Source: Nonomuraea sp. NEAU-A123 (GTDB lineage Bacteria > Actinomycetota > Actinomycetes > Streptosporangiales > Streptosporangiaceae). From it: a stretch of 64,000 nt of DNA. Within the stretch, counting starts at the first letter, position 1; every line of letters begins with the position of its first letter. A model generated the notes under the pieces. That model did not search any database, had not been told where the DNA came from, and was given only the letters and a program-made list of their open reading frames with translations. Of this stretch, positions 1 through 7,404 are shown in pieces. The position numbers and the translations under genes were made by a program. The stretch spans positions 372,001 to 436,000 of the forward strand of contig NZ_JAHFZZ010000005.1 of assembly GCF_018603905.1 (NCBI RefSeq), written 5' to 3'.

Positions 1-65
1 GAGCCTGGTTCTGGCCAAGCAGGATTGCGTCAGGTACTAACGATCTTGATGGGCCGCGCGGGCGG

Positions 66-362
66 TCACCTGCCGGGGCCGGTGCGAACGACAACGAACA
101 ATCCCCGCGCGCGGACGCCATCCGGCATGTGCCAGGAGCCGGCGACGTGGCCGGTCGCTTCCGGCGGAAGGAGAGGCCCGCCGTCCGGGGCCGGGCGCAG
201 GATCCGGTGCAGGCGGAGGGTCGTGCCACGCGGGGCGGTCAGCTCAGTGCCCTCGTGATCGTCGGTGGCGGTGGTGAAGTCCGTTGGGGTGAGGCCGTCA
301 CCGATGTAAGAGCGGGTGACCTCCCGGTCGGGGAGCCGCCCATGTTCGGCGAGAGTAAGCCC
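66..362 (-). pseudogene. possible C-terminal remnant of an unidentified gene
   Basis: A 98-codon stretch on the minus strand has coding-like codon use (G or C in most third positions) and ends in TGA. It opens directly after an in-frame TAG and has no plausible start codon. The translation reads like an ordinary soluble protein (for example LPDREVTRSYIGDG and LRLHRILRP), but I do not recognise the family. It is most simply a decayed 3' part of a gene, or chance coding-like sequence in the leader of the bioY operon. No other gene is visible in positions 1-491. Confidence 0.2.
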
Positions 363-368
363 CTACTC
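353..368. promoter_or_regulatory. small inverted repeat upstream of bioY
   Basis: GAGTA-AGCCCC-TACTC is a 5-bp inverted repeat 124 bp before the bioY start. It could be an operator, or chance. It does not resemble the BirA or BioQ operators I know well enough to name. I see no classical biotin box. Confidence 0.15.
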
Positions 369-491
369 AAATGCCGCCTCTCTGGGTGCGACATCTATCG
401 TGGGCGATTGTTGTGGCATCCCTCCATGCGTGTCCTGCGACGTTGTGGTGTGAGATCGGATCCGCGCACCTACAAGAGTGGAGGAGGCGAC

Positions 492-1100
492 ATGCCGAAG
501 TTCAACCTGGGGAACGGTTTCCCCACCGGCGACATCGCCCGGATCGCCGTCTTCGCGGCGCTGATCGCCGCGCTCGGCCTGCCGGGCACCCTGAACGCCT
601 TCGGCAACGCGGTCCCGATCACGCTGCAGACGTTCGGCGTCATGCTGGCGGGCACGATTCTGGGGTCGTGGCGGGCCGCCGTGGCCGTCGCCGTCCTGCT
701 CGTGCTGGTGGCCGCGGGTCTGCCGCTGCTGGCCGGCGGGCGTGGGGGGCTGGGCGTGTTCGTGGGGCCGTCGGCTGGGTTCCTGCTCGGCTGGCTGCCC
801 GGCGCGGCCGTGACCGGCTGGATCGTCGAACGCGGCGGTCATCACCCGAGCGTCGTACGGCTGGTGGTGGCCTGTGTGGCCGGCGGCATCGGGGTGATCT
901 ACCTGGTCGGCCTCCCGGTGCAGGCGCTGGTCAGCGGGATCTCGCTGGGCAAGGCGGCGCTGCTCAGTCTCACGTTCCTGCCCGGTGACCTGATCAAGGC
1001 GGTGCTGGCGTCGATTGTGACGAGGGGGACTCAACGGGCATACCCTGACGCCGTCCCGGCCGTACATCGCGAACGGCTCCGCGCCGGCAAGGAGGGCTGA
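492..1100 (+). CDS. bioY: BioY biotin transporter S component
   Basis: This is a 202-residue membrane protein with about six hydrophobic segments, the usual size for BioY. Near the N terminus it has the family hallmark of a short soluble stretch followed by ALIAALGLPG and then VPITLQTFGVMLAG; a GP-rich loop (FVGPSAGFLLGWLPGA) follows. BioY is the biotin-binding subunit of an ECF-type importer, working alone or with an ATPase and the T protein, both of which are encoded four and five genes downstream (4033-5339). The ATG at 492 is preceded by GGAGGAGG. The acyl-CoA ligase-like gene starts 7 bp after the stop. Biotin specificity is inferred from family and context. Confidence 0.85.
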   Translation: MPKFNLGNGFPTGDIARIAVFAALIAALGLPGTLNAFGNAVPITLQTFGVMLAGTILGSWRAAVAVAVLLVLVAAGLPLLAGGRGGLGVFVGPSAGFLLGWLPGAAVTGWIVERGGHHPSVVRLVVACVAGGIGVIYLVGLPVQALVSGISLGKAALLSLTFLPGDLIKAVLASIVTRGTQRAYPDAVPAVHRERLRAGKEG

Positions 1101-1107
1101 CCCGGTC

Positions 1108-2784
1108 ATGCCGGTCGCCGTACAGGTATTGCGACACGCTTCCGACCACCCACACCGCCTCGCGGTGTGCGGTCCGTCGGGCGAACTGAGCTACGCGGAG
1201 CTCGCCCGACGGATCCACGGTACGGCGACGCACCTTGCCGCGCTGGGGATGGGCCGCGGCGCCCTGGTCGCGATCACCCTGACCGACCCGGCGGACCAGC
1301 TCACCGCCGCACTGGCGACGGACCTGGCGGGGGGTACGCCGCTGCTGTGCGACCCGGCGTGGGACGAGCGCGTACGGGCCGCGATCCCAGCGGACCTCCA
1401 CCTCAACGGCCTTGACCACCTCGACCACCCAGGTCACTTCGTTCACCTCGACCACCTCGGTCACCTCGACCACCTCGGTCACCCCGATCACCCTGACCAT
1501 CGAGGTCACCTCGGCGGCCTCGATGGCCGTCCTCCCGGTGAGATGAACGCTGCTCGCGGGGCGGACGGCCTTGTGTCACCCGCTGAGGGAGGTGTGCGGT
1601 CATCCGCCGCGGCGGACGCACCTGCGGCGGTGTGGCCGCGGCCGGAGGCCGGGGATCGGGCCTGGGCGTGTTTCAGCTCCGGGAGCACCGGCCGGCCGCG
1701 GGCCGTGGTCCGCACTCGCGCGTCCTGGACCGGGTCGTTCCCGCAGGTGAGCGAGCTCGCCGGGATCGGGCCCGCCGACGTCGTCCTGGTGCCCGGGCCT
1801 CTGAGCTCGTCCCTGTACGGCTTCGCGGCCGTGCACGCGCTGGCCGTCGGCGCCACGGTCCTGGTGCCGGGCCGCTGGTCACCCGGGTCCTTGGGCGCGC
1901 AGCTCGGCCGGGCCACCGTGGCGCACCTGGTGCCGCACCTCCTGCCCGCCGTACTGGATGCCCTGCCGGAGGGCGCCCCGCTGCGGACCGTCGTGATCGG
2001 CGGGGCGGCATTGCCCGCGGGGCTGCGGGAGCGGGCGGCGGGCGCCGGGGTACGGGTGGTGTCCTACTACGGCGCCACCGAGCTGTCCTTCGTGGCCATC
2101 GACGTCGACGGCGCGGGGCTGCGCCCTTTTCCAGGCACCGAACTTCAGGTCAGGACGCACCCCGACCAGTCGCTCGGCGAGGTGTGGGTGCGGTCGCCCT
2201 GGCTGGCCGAGGGCTACCTGGCAGGGGCGTCGGGGCCGCTGCGGGTCGACGACGACGGGTGGATGAGCGTCGGCGACGTGGCGGAGCCGTACCTGCCGGG
2301 TGAGGTCCTGCGGCTGCGCGGCCGGGGAGACGGCGCGATCCAGACCGGCGGGGCCACGGTCGTACCGGAGGACGTCGAGGAGGTGCTCAGGACCGTGCGC
2401 GGAGTGGGCGACGTCGTGGTGGTCGGCTCGCCGCACCCGGACCTGGGCGCGGTGGTCACGGCCATTGTGGAAGTGGGCGCCGGGACGCCGCCGTCCCGGG
2501 CCACGCTCGAGGCCGCGGCACGCGGCGGCCTGGCCGCGGCGCAACGCCCCCGCCGCTGGTACGCGGTGGGCACCCTGCCCCGCACCTCGGCAGGCAAGCC
2601 GGCCCGCGGCCTCCTCACCGCCCGCCTGGCAGACGGTGACATCGCCCGCTTGCCAAACGGTGATACCGCCCGCCGAGCGGACGATGACATCGCCCGCTTC
2701 ACAGACGGCGATATCGCCCGCCGGGCAGACGCCGACGCCGCCCGTCCGGCAGACGGCGACCCGTACCTCTGGCGGCTCCGCTGA
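1108..2784 (+). CDS. AMP-forming acyl-CoA ligase-like protein (YhfT-like)
   Basis: ANL-superfamily adenylating enzyme of 558 residues. The phosphate-binding loop is SSGSTGRPRAV (about 190-200), the YYGATE motif follows, and the C-terminal catalytic lysine is in TSAGKPARG (about K497). It should join a carboxylic acid to CoA through an acyl-AMP, but the substrate is not evident. In Bacillus a ligase (yhfT) and a thiolase (yhfS) sit beside a BioY gene, so a role in precursor or biotin metabolism is plausible. Two oddities: a His/Asp-rich repeat insertion at about residues 101-135, before the phosphate loop, and an eight-residue tandem repeat tail after the catalytic lysine. The stop overlaps the thiolase start (TGATG), implying translational coupling. 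Confidence 0.8.
   Translation: MPVAVQVLRHASDHPHRLAVCGPSGELSYAELARRIHGTATHLAALGMGRGALVAITLTDPADQLTAALATDLAGGTPLLCDPAWDERVRAAIPADLHLNGLDHLDHPGHFVHLDHLGHLDHLGHPDHPDHRGHLGGLDGRPPGEMNAARGADGLVSPAEGGVRSSAAADAPAAVWPRPEAGDRAWACFSSGSTGRPRAVVRTRASWTGSFPQVSELAGIGPADVVLVPGPLSSSLYGFAAVHALAVGATVLVPGRWSPGSLGAQLGRATVAHLVPHLLPAVLDALPEGAPLRTVVIGGAALPAGLRERAAGAGVRVVSYYGATELSFVAIDVDGAGLRPFPGTELQVRTHPDQSLGEVWVRSPWLAEGYLAGASGPLRVDDDGWMSVGDVAEPYLPGEVLRLRGRGDGAIQTGGATVVPEDVEEVLRTVRGVGDVVVVGSPHPDLGAVVTAIVEVGAGTPPSRATLEAAARGGLAAAQRPRRWYAVGTLPRTSAGKPARGLLTARLADGDIARLPNGDTARRADDDIARFTDGDIARRADADAARPADGDPYLWRLR
1411..1515 (+). repeat. in-frame His/Asp-rich tandem repeat inside the ligase gene
   Basis: Degenerate 9-18 bp repeats built from CACCTCGAC and CACCTCGGT encode HLDH and HLGH units (for example LDHLGHLDHLGHPDHPDH) at about residues 102-135. 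The tract lies between the N-terminal half-domain and the phosphate-binding loop, where typical ligases have no such segment. It is imperfect, so it has been diverging rather than newly expanded. A surface metal-binding loop is possible; neutral slippage is equally likely. Confidence 0.8.
2623..2763 (+). repeat. 24-bp tandem repeat, about six copies, in the ligase tail
   Basis: Six 24-bp units in frame encode RLADGDIA, RLPNGDTA, RRADDDIA, RFTDGDIA, RRADADAA and RPADGDP. They follow the end of the catalytic C-terminal domain and make a charged tail of about 47 residues absent from normal family members. Copy number could differ between strains. Confidence 0.85.
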
Positions 2785-3944
2785 TGACGCGACTCCCATC
2801 AGAGGCCGTGCCGGTCATCGTGGCCGCGCGTCGTACGGCGATCGGGACTGCCGGGCACGCCTTCAAGGAGGTGACGGCCGACAGGCTGGCGGCGCCGGTC
2901 ATCGAGGTGGTTGCCCGTGACGTCGCCTGCCTCGGTGTGCCCATCGACGACGTGGTGCTCGGCAACTGCATGGGTCCCGGCGGGAATCTGGCGCGGGTCT
3001 CGGCGTTGGGCGCGGGGCTGGGTGAGGCGGTTCCCGGTGTCACGGTGGATCGGCAGTGCGGCAGCGGACTGGCGGCGATCCTGATGGCCGGTCAGGCCGT
3101 GGCCAGTGAGGAGATGGAGCTGGTCATCGCCGGTGGGGCCGAGAGCGCCTCCACCGCGCCGCTCCGGGCGCACCGGGGGAGCCCCGACGTTCCGTACGAG
3201 CGGGCGCCCTTCACCCCGGCAGGCCACCCGGACCCGGACATGGGGGCCGCCGCCGAGGCGCTCGCCGCGGCGCGCGGTGTGGATCGGGAACGCCAGGACG
3301 ACTACGCGGGCGCGAGCAACGCCAAGGCGGTGGCCGCGCGGGAGGCGGGGCGGTTCGCGGCGGAGATCGTCGAGGTCGGCGGCCGGACGGAGGACCAGCG
3401 TCCCCGGCTGATGCGGCCGGCGTCGCTGTCGCGGTTGCCGGCGGCGTTCGTCCCGGGTGGGTCCGTGACGGCCGGGAACTCGTCGCCGGTCAGTGACGGG
3501 GCGGCGGTGGTCGCCCTCACCTCGGAACGGCTGCGGGCCAGAGCCGGGCTGCCCGGACTCCGGCTGCGGGGCGGCGCGGTCGTCGGCTGCGATCCCGCCC
3601 TGCCCGGCTGGGGTCCGGTGCCCGCGGTACGGCGGCTGCTCGGCCGTACCGGAGTGAGCATGGAACAGATCGCGGCGGTGGAGATCGTGGAGGCGTTCGC
3701 GGCCCAGACGCTGGCCGTCACCGACGCGCTCGGGCTCGACCCGCTCGGCGCCGACAGGGAGCGGGTCTGCGCGGACGGTGGCGCGCTGGCGCTCGGTCAT
3801 CCGTGGGGGGCGAGCGGAGCCGTTGTGGTCGCGCGGCTGTTCACGCGGCTGGTGCGGTCGGGTGCGCCGCCGGGGACGCTGGGGCTGGCGACGGCGGCGG
3901 TCGGCGGCGGCCTCGGAGTCGCCGCCCTGTTCGAGGTGGTATGA
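2784..3944 (+). CDS. thiolase-family protein lacking two catalytic residues (YhfS-like)
   Basis: Thiolase-fold protein of 386 residues, normal family length. The nucleophile cysteine is present (DRQCGSG, C92), as is the GHP histidine (LGHPWGASG, H339). Two usually invariant positions differ: the NEAF asparagine is valine (IVEAFAAQ, V302), and the second cysteine of the CxGGG motif is alanine (ATAAVGGGLG, A372). C-C bond making or breaking by the standard mechanism therefore looks impaired; acyl transfer through C92 may remain. The gene sits between the ligase and the ECF ATPase gene, and the ATG overlaps the ligase stop. A link to biotin or fatty-acyl supply is inference from the Bacillus yhfUTS arrangement. 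Confidence 0.85.
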   Translation: MTRLPSEAVPVIVAARRTAIGTAGHAFKEVTADRLAAPVIEVVARDVACLGVPIDDVVLGNCMGPGGNLARVSALGAGLGEAVPGVTVDRQCGSGLAAILMAGQAVASEEMELVIAGGAESASTAPLRAHRGSPDVPYERAPFTPAGHPDPDMGAAAEALAAARGVDRERQDDYAGASNAKAVAAREAGRFAAEIVEVGGRTEDQRPRLMRPASLSRLPAAFVPGGSVTAGNSSPVSDGAAVVALTSERLRARAGLPGLRLRGGAVVGCDPALPGWGPVPAVRRLLGRTGVSMEQIAAVEIVEAFAAQTLAVTDALGLDPLGADRERVCADGGALALGHPWGASGAVVVARLFTRLVRSGAPPGTLGLATAAVGGGLGVAALFEVV

Positions 3945-4032
3945 GCGGGATCGGTGGAATCCGTGATGGAGATGACCGGCATCCGTGGGTGGGGTCAGTG
4001 AGCGAGCCGGTTGAGATGTATGGGTGGTGTGC

Positions 4033-4707
4033 GTGATCGAGCTGGACGACGTGCGGGTCCGGTTGGGGCAGCGTGAGGTGCTGTGCGGCGTCACGGCCGC
4101 GCTGCCCGAGCGGCGCGTGGGCGTGATCGGGGCCAACGGCTCGGGCAAGAGCACCCTGGCCCGGCTGCTGAACGGCCTGGTCCTGCCGACCTCCGGCACC
4201 GTCACCGTCCTCGGTGACGACACCCGCCGCCACGCGGCCAGGATCAGGCGGCGTGTCGGGTTCCTGTTCACCGATCCCGACGCGCAGATCGTGATGCCGA
4301 CCGTGGCCGAGGACGTCGCGTTCTCCCTGCGCCGGCGGAAGCTGCCGCGCGAGGAGGTCGAGCGCAGGGTCGCCGACATCCTGGAGAGGTACGGCCTGGC
4401 AGGCCACGCCGACCACCCCGCCCACCAGTTGTCCGGCGGTCAGAAACAGCTGCTCGCCCTCTGCTCGGTCCTGGTGCTCGAACCCGAGATCCTCGTCATG
4501 GACGAACCCACGACCCTGCTGGACCTGCGCCACTCCCGGCTGGTCGCCGATGTGCTGCGCGAGCTGCCGCAACAGGTGGTCGTGGTCAGCCACGATCTCG
4601 CCCTGCTGGCGGACTTCGATCGCCTGCTGGTGCTGGACGAGGGGCGGATCGTGGCCGACACCACGCCGCGGGCGGCCATCGACCACTACCGGAAGCTCAT
4701 GTCGTGA
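4033..4707 (+). CDS. bioM: ECF transporter ATPase, BioM-type
   Basis: ABC ATPase of about 224 residues with Walker A GANGSGKST, signature LSGGQKQ, Walker B ILVMDEPTTLLD and H-loop VVSHDLA. The Q-loop region (FLFTDPDAQIV) matches EcfA/CbiO-type ATPases. A single ATPase with an adjacent T protein and BioY is the BioMNY layout for biotin import. Three in-frame GTG codons (4024, 4027, 4033) could start it; 4033 gives the usual N terminus (IELDDVRVRLG). A 79-88 bp gap follows the thiolase gene. The stop overlaps the next gene by 4 nt (GTGA). Confidence 0.82.
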   Translation: MIELDDVRVRLGQREVLCGVTAALPERRVGVIGANGSGKSTLARLLNGLVLPTSGTVTVLGDDTRRHAARIRRRVGFLFTDPDAQIVMPTVAEDVAFSLRRRKLPREEVERRVADILERYGLAGHADHPAHQLSGGQKQLLALCSVLVLEPEILVMDEPTTLLDLRHSRLVADVLRELPQQVVVVSHDLALLADFDRLLVLDEGRIVADTTPRAAIDHYRKLMS

Positions 4708-5339
4708 ACGGGCTCACCGGCGCCTACGTCCCGGGTGACTCGCCGCTGCACCGCCTCCCTGCGGGGGCCAAGCTCGCGGGTCTGGCCGCCTTGTGCACGG
4801 TGCTCGTCCTCCTGCGCGCGCCGGTGGCGATGGCGGTCGCCGCGCTGGTGGTGGGCGTGCTGTTCGCCGTTTCGGGGGTGGGTGCGGCGGCGGCCTGGGC
4901 GCAGGTCCGGCCGGTCCGCTGGTTCGCTGTCGCGCTGTTCGTCATGCAGGTGGTGTTCGCGGATCTGCCGTCGGCGATCACTTCGGTGTCGCGGGTCGTC
5001 CTGGCCGTCGCTCTGGCCGGGCTGGTCACCCTGACGACGCGGACGGTCGCCATGATGGCGTTCCTCGAGCGCTGTCTGTCGCCGGCGCGGTGGGTGGGGC
5101 TTGACCCGTTTCGGTTGTCGTTGCTGCTGTCCCTCACGATCCGCAGCGTGCCGGTCATGGCCGACCTGGCCACCCGGGTGCGGGAGGCCCAGCGCGCCAG
5201 GGGAGTGGAGTGGAGCGTGCGCGCCTTCGCCGTACCACTGGTGGTGAGCGCGTTGCGTCACGCGGACGCGCTCGGCGAGGCCCTCAGCGCCCGCGGCCTG
5301 GACGATCACGACGAAGGTACGGGTCACGCAGCACCCTGA
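4704..5339 (+). CDS. bioN: ECF transporter T component, BioN-type
   Basis: Membrane protein of 211 residues with several hydrophobic helices. It has the two Ala-Arg-Gly coupling motifs of EcfT proteins: AQRARG in the cytoplasmic helix and SARG near the C terminus. EcfT transmits ATP hydrolysis from the ATPase to the S component. GTG start at 4704 with a 4-nt overlap with bioM indicates coupled translation. This appears to end the operon; the next gene is on the opposite strand. Confidence 0.82.
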   Translation: MNGLTGAYVPGDSPLHRLPAGAKLAGLAALCTVLVLLRAPVAMAVAALVVGVLFAVSGVGAAAAWAQVRPVRWFAVALFVMQVVFADLPSAITSVSRVVLAVALAGLVTLTTRTVAMMAFLERCLSPARWVGLDPFRLSLLLSLTIRSVPVMADLATRVREAQRARGVEWSVRAFAVPLVVSALRHADALGEALSARGLDDHDEGTGHAAP

Positions 5340-5490
5340 CCTCAGCTATCACGTCTATGCCTGCCGCTCGAACAGCGACGACGCGCTTCAGGAGATGGCC
5401 CGCTCGATGCGGCAGAACGGCGCTCGTGGCCGTCGGGCTCGTGCGGCCTCACAGCCGGGATCTCAGCACGTCGACCTCGCAGCCTGGTGA
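5334..5490 (+). other. coding-like open stretch without start, between bioN and the phosphotransferase
   Basis: One frame reads VTQHPDLSYHVYACRSNSDD and on to a TGA at 5488-5490, with coding-like third positions, but it has no start of its own and overlaps both flanking genes. I do not recognise it. It may be a gene remnant or chance. Otherwise the 5340-5448 gap shows nothing. Confidence 0.12.
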
Positions 5491-6195
5491 GGACGGGTCG
5501 AAGCCGTGCTCGACCAGCCAGCGGACCGCCAGCAGGCTTCGCAACGACCACAACGCGCGTATCACGTCGAGGTCGACGTCGGTGCCGTAGCCGGCGACGA
5601 CGTCGCCAAGGTGTTCCTCGTGTCCGAGCGTCAAGGTGGCGAGGTCGTACAGGGCATCGCCCTGGGCCGCCTCGGACCAGTCGATCACGCCGGTGATCTC
5701 GTCACCGTCGATGAACACGTGGCTGATCTGCAGGTCGCCGTGCGTGAACACCGGTGTCCACGGCCGGAGCGCAGCCTCGGCGACCCGTCGGTTGCGCGTG
5801 ACCAGGTCGGTGGGAAGGACGCCGTTCGTGACGAGCCACTCGCATTCGCCGTCGAGGTGCGATGCGATCTCGCCGAGACTCCGACCGGGCCATGGCGGCA
5901 GTGGCGCGTCGTGCAGCATCCGTGCGGCGGCACCCGCCGCGGCCCACGCCGCCGGCGACGCGGTCGACGGCTCGCCGAGGCGGCCGAGTGCCGTGCCTGG
6001 GAGGGCGGCGAGCGCGAGCACGGGCGGCTTCCGCCACAGGACCTCCGGAGTCGGGATCGGCGCCATAGCCATCGCCTCGACCTCGACGTCGGTGCGCGCC
6101 TGATCAGCGTCGATCTTCAGGAACACGTCGCCGACGCGCAGGGTCGCGCGCTCGTTATGGGCGACGACGACCTCGACCTCTTCCACGTCGGCCAT
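5449..6195 (-). CDS. aminoglycoside phosphotransferase-like (APH) kinase
   Basis: This 248-residue protein has the APH/choline-kinase catalytic motif FTHGDLQISHVF (Brenner-type HGD) and the metal-binding IDW of GVIDWSEAAQGDALYDLATL. It probably phosphorylates a small-molecule hydroxyl; an antibiotic substrate is not proven. ATG 6195 is chosen because upstream sequence in the same frame belongs to the transposase fragment. The N-lobe (about residues 1-80) is short but complete enough to carry the expected beta strands and lysine (FLKID). The IS remnant starts about 11 bp upstream, so the native promoter may have been lost or replaced. Confidence 0.75.
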   Translation of the reverse strand: MADVEEVEVVVAHNERATLRVGDVFLKIDADQARTDVEVEAMAMAPIPTPEVLWRKPPVLALAALPGTALGRLGEPSTASPAAWAAAGAAARMLHDAPLPPWPGRSLGEIASHLDGECEWLVTNGVLPTDLVTRNRRVAEAALRPWTPVFTHGDLQISHVFIDGDEITGVIDWSEAAQGDALYDLATLTLGHEEHLGDVVAGYGTDVDLDVIRALWSLRSLLAVRWLVEHGFDPSSPGCEVDVLRSRL

Positions 6196-6205
6196 TATCG
6201 CGGGG

Positions 6206-6642
6206 ATGACCACCGACGTCGCCGGGTTTATCGTCGACCTGCTCGCCCAACTCGCCGACGACCTGCACTCGGCGATGATGCGCGCGTCCCGGTTGGCGTA
6301 CGCGATCCTGGACGGCGCCCTCATCCCGATCGACCGGCTCGCCGACCAGAAGCCGTACTACTTGGGAAAGGATCACCGGCACGGAGTGAACGTGCAGGTC
6401 CTGGCTGATCCGGCCGGGCGCCTGGTGTGGGCCTCGCCCGCACTGCCGGGCAGCACCCACGACCTGACCGCCGCCCGCGCCGCCGGACTGATCGACGCGC
6501 TGACCACGGCGAACGCGCCGTCGCCACCTTGAAGGCCTGGAAGGTCCTGGCGAAAGTGCGCTGCTGCCCGCACCGCATCACCACGATCGTGCAGGCCATC
6601 ACGGTCCTGCACGCCATCGAGACAGGCCGCTACTCAGGATGA
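6206..6642 (+). pseudogene. IS5-family (DDE_Tnp_4) transposase fragment
   Basis: The first frame (to about 6532) carries the first catalytic Asp region AILDGALIPIDR and RHGVNVQVLADP...SPALPGSTHDLTAAR. The sequence then jumps to another frame with the C-terminal AVATLKAWKVLAKVRCCPHR. The segment normally holding the second Asp and its surroundings (roughly 60-70 residues) is deleted, and the N terminus is missing. The element cannot be active. No terminal inverted repeats or target duplications are evident. Confidence 0.8.
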
Positions 6643-6780
6643 AAAGCGTTCAGGGTTCATCGAGGTTGCGCATGCTACTTCCGTTACGGGGGCGGCAGAT
6701 TGGTGATGCCCGGCCACAACCCCGTGGGTCGATAAACCAAGCTCTTGTGGGGTGTGGGACGGCGGTACCACGGCCGACGC

Positions 6781-7305
6781 CTACACCTCACTGAGGACGT
6801 AGAGCAGCGCGTTCATGCTGGTCCCGCTCACGATGTCACGCTTGTCGATCAGGCGGCGGATGTCGGTGAGCGGTACCCACTCGATGCGCTCGGCCTCCCA
6901 TGGCTCTGTAGGCGTCCCGATGTGCTGGGCGCTGTCGGCGTGGAAGACGTGGTGTTCGGAGTCGGAGATGCCGTTGGTCGGCTGGGTGTAGAGCAGCGGC
7001 CGCAGGGGGCCGGGCCGCCAGCCGGTCTCCTCTTCGACTTCGCGGGCGGCGGCTGCGATCGGCTCCTCGCCCTGCTCGATCTTGCCGATCGGGATCTCCC
7101 AGCCCCAGGTGTCGGTGATGAAGCGGTGCCGCCAGATGAGCAACACGCGGTTCTGCTCGTCAGTGACGACCGCACCCGCTCCGGGCGCGGTCCGGATGAG
7201 TCGATGATCGAGATGCCGTCCGTCCGGCAGTTCCACATCGGCCACGCGGACGTCGAGCCAGCGGTCGGTGTAGAGCGGTTCTTCCGCGTGGACCTGCCAG
7301 CGCAT
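6781..7305 (-). CDS. Nudix hydrolase
   Basis: Nudix protein of 174 residues with the full box GKIEQGEEPIAAAAREVEEETGW (G-x5-E-x7-REV-x-EE-x-G-W). It should hydrolyse a nucleoside diphosphate linked to another moiety. The layout (DHRLIRTAPGAGAVV before the box) recalls ADP-ribose pyrophosphatases. ATG 7305 has a strong GGGGAG ribosome site 7 nt upstream; a longer form starting at 7344 lacks one. It lies downstream of the MFS gene on the same strand after about 100 bp. Positions 6643-6780 hold nothing recognisable beyond the IS edge. Confidence 0.85.
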   Translation of the reverse strand: MRWQVHAEEPLYTDRWLDVRVADVELPDGRHLDHRLIRTAPGAGAVVTDEQNRVLLIWRHRFITDTWGWEIPIGKIEQGEEPIAAAAREVEEETGWRPGPLRPLLYTQPTNGISDSEHHVFHADSAQHIGTPTEPWEAERIEWVPLTDIRRLIDKRDIVSGTSMNALLYVLSEV

Positions 7306-7404
7306 GCGGCTGCTCCCCTGGGTGGATGCCTGGACCGGCACCACGTTACAAGGGGATGCCCGCCTGCCGCCTCGCGCGAGCGAACGGCAGGTGGCTCACG
7401 GCGG

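Noticed and set aside
1..491. Biotin-responsive riboswitch or BirA box before bioY
   Set aside because: No known biotin riboswitch class exists, and I see no convincing BirA or BioQ dyad; only a 5-bp repeat.
2799..4379. 526-codon minus-strand open frame over the thiolase and ATPase genes
   Set aside because: Low-quality Arg/Pro-rich translation opposite two well-supported genes.
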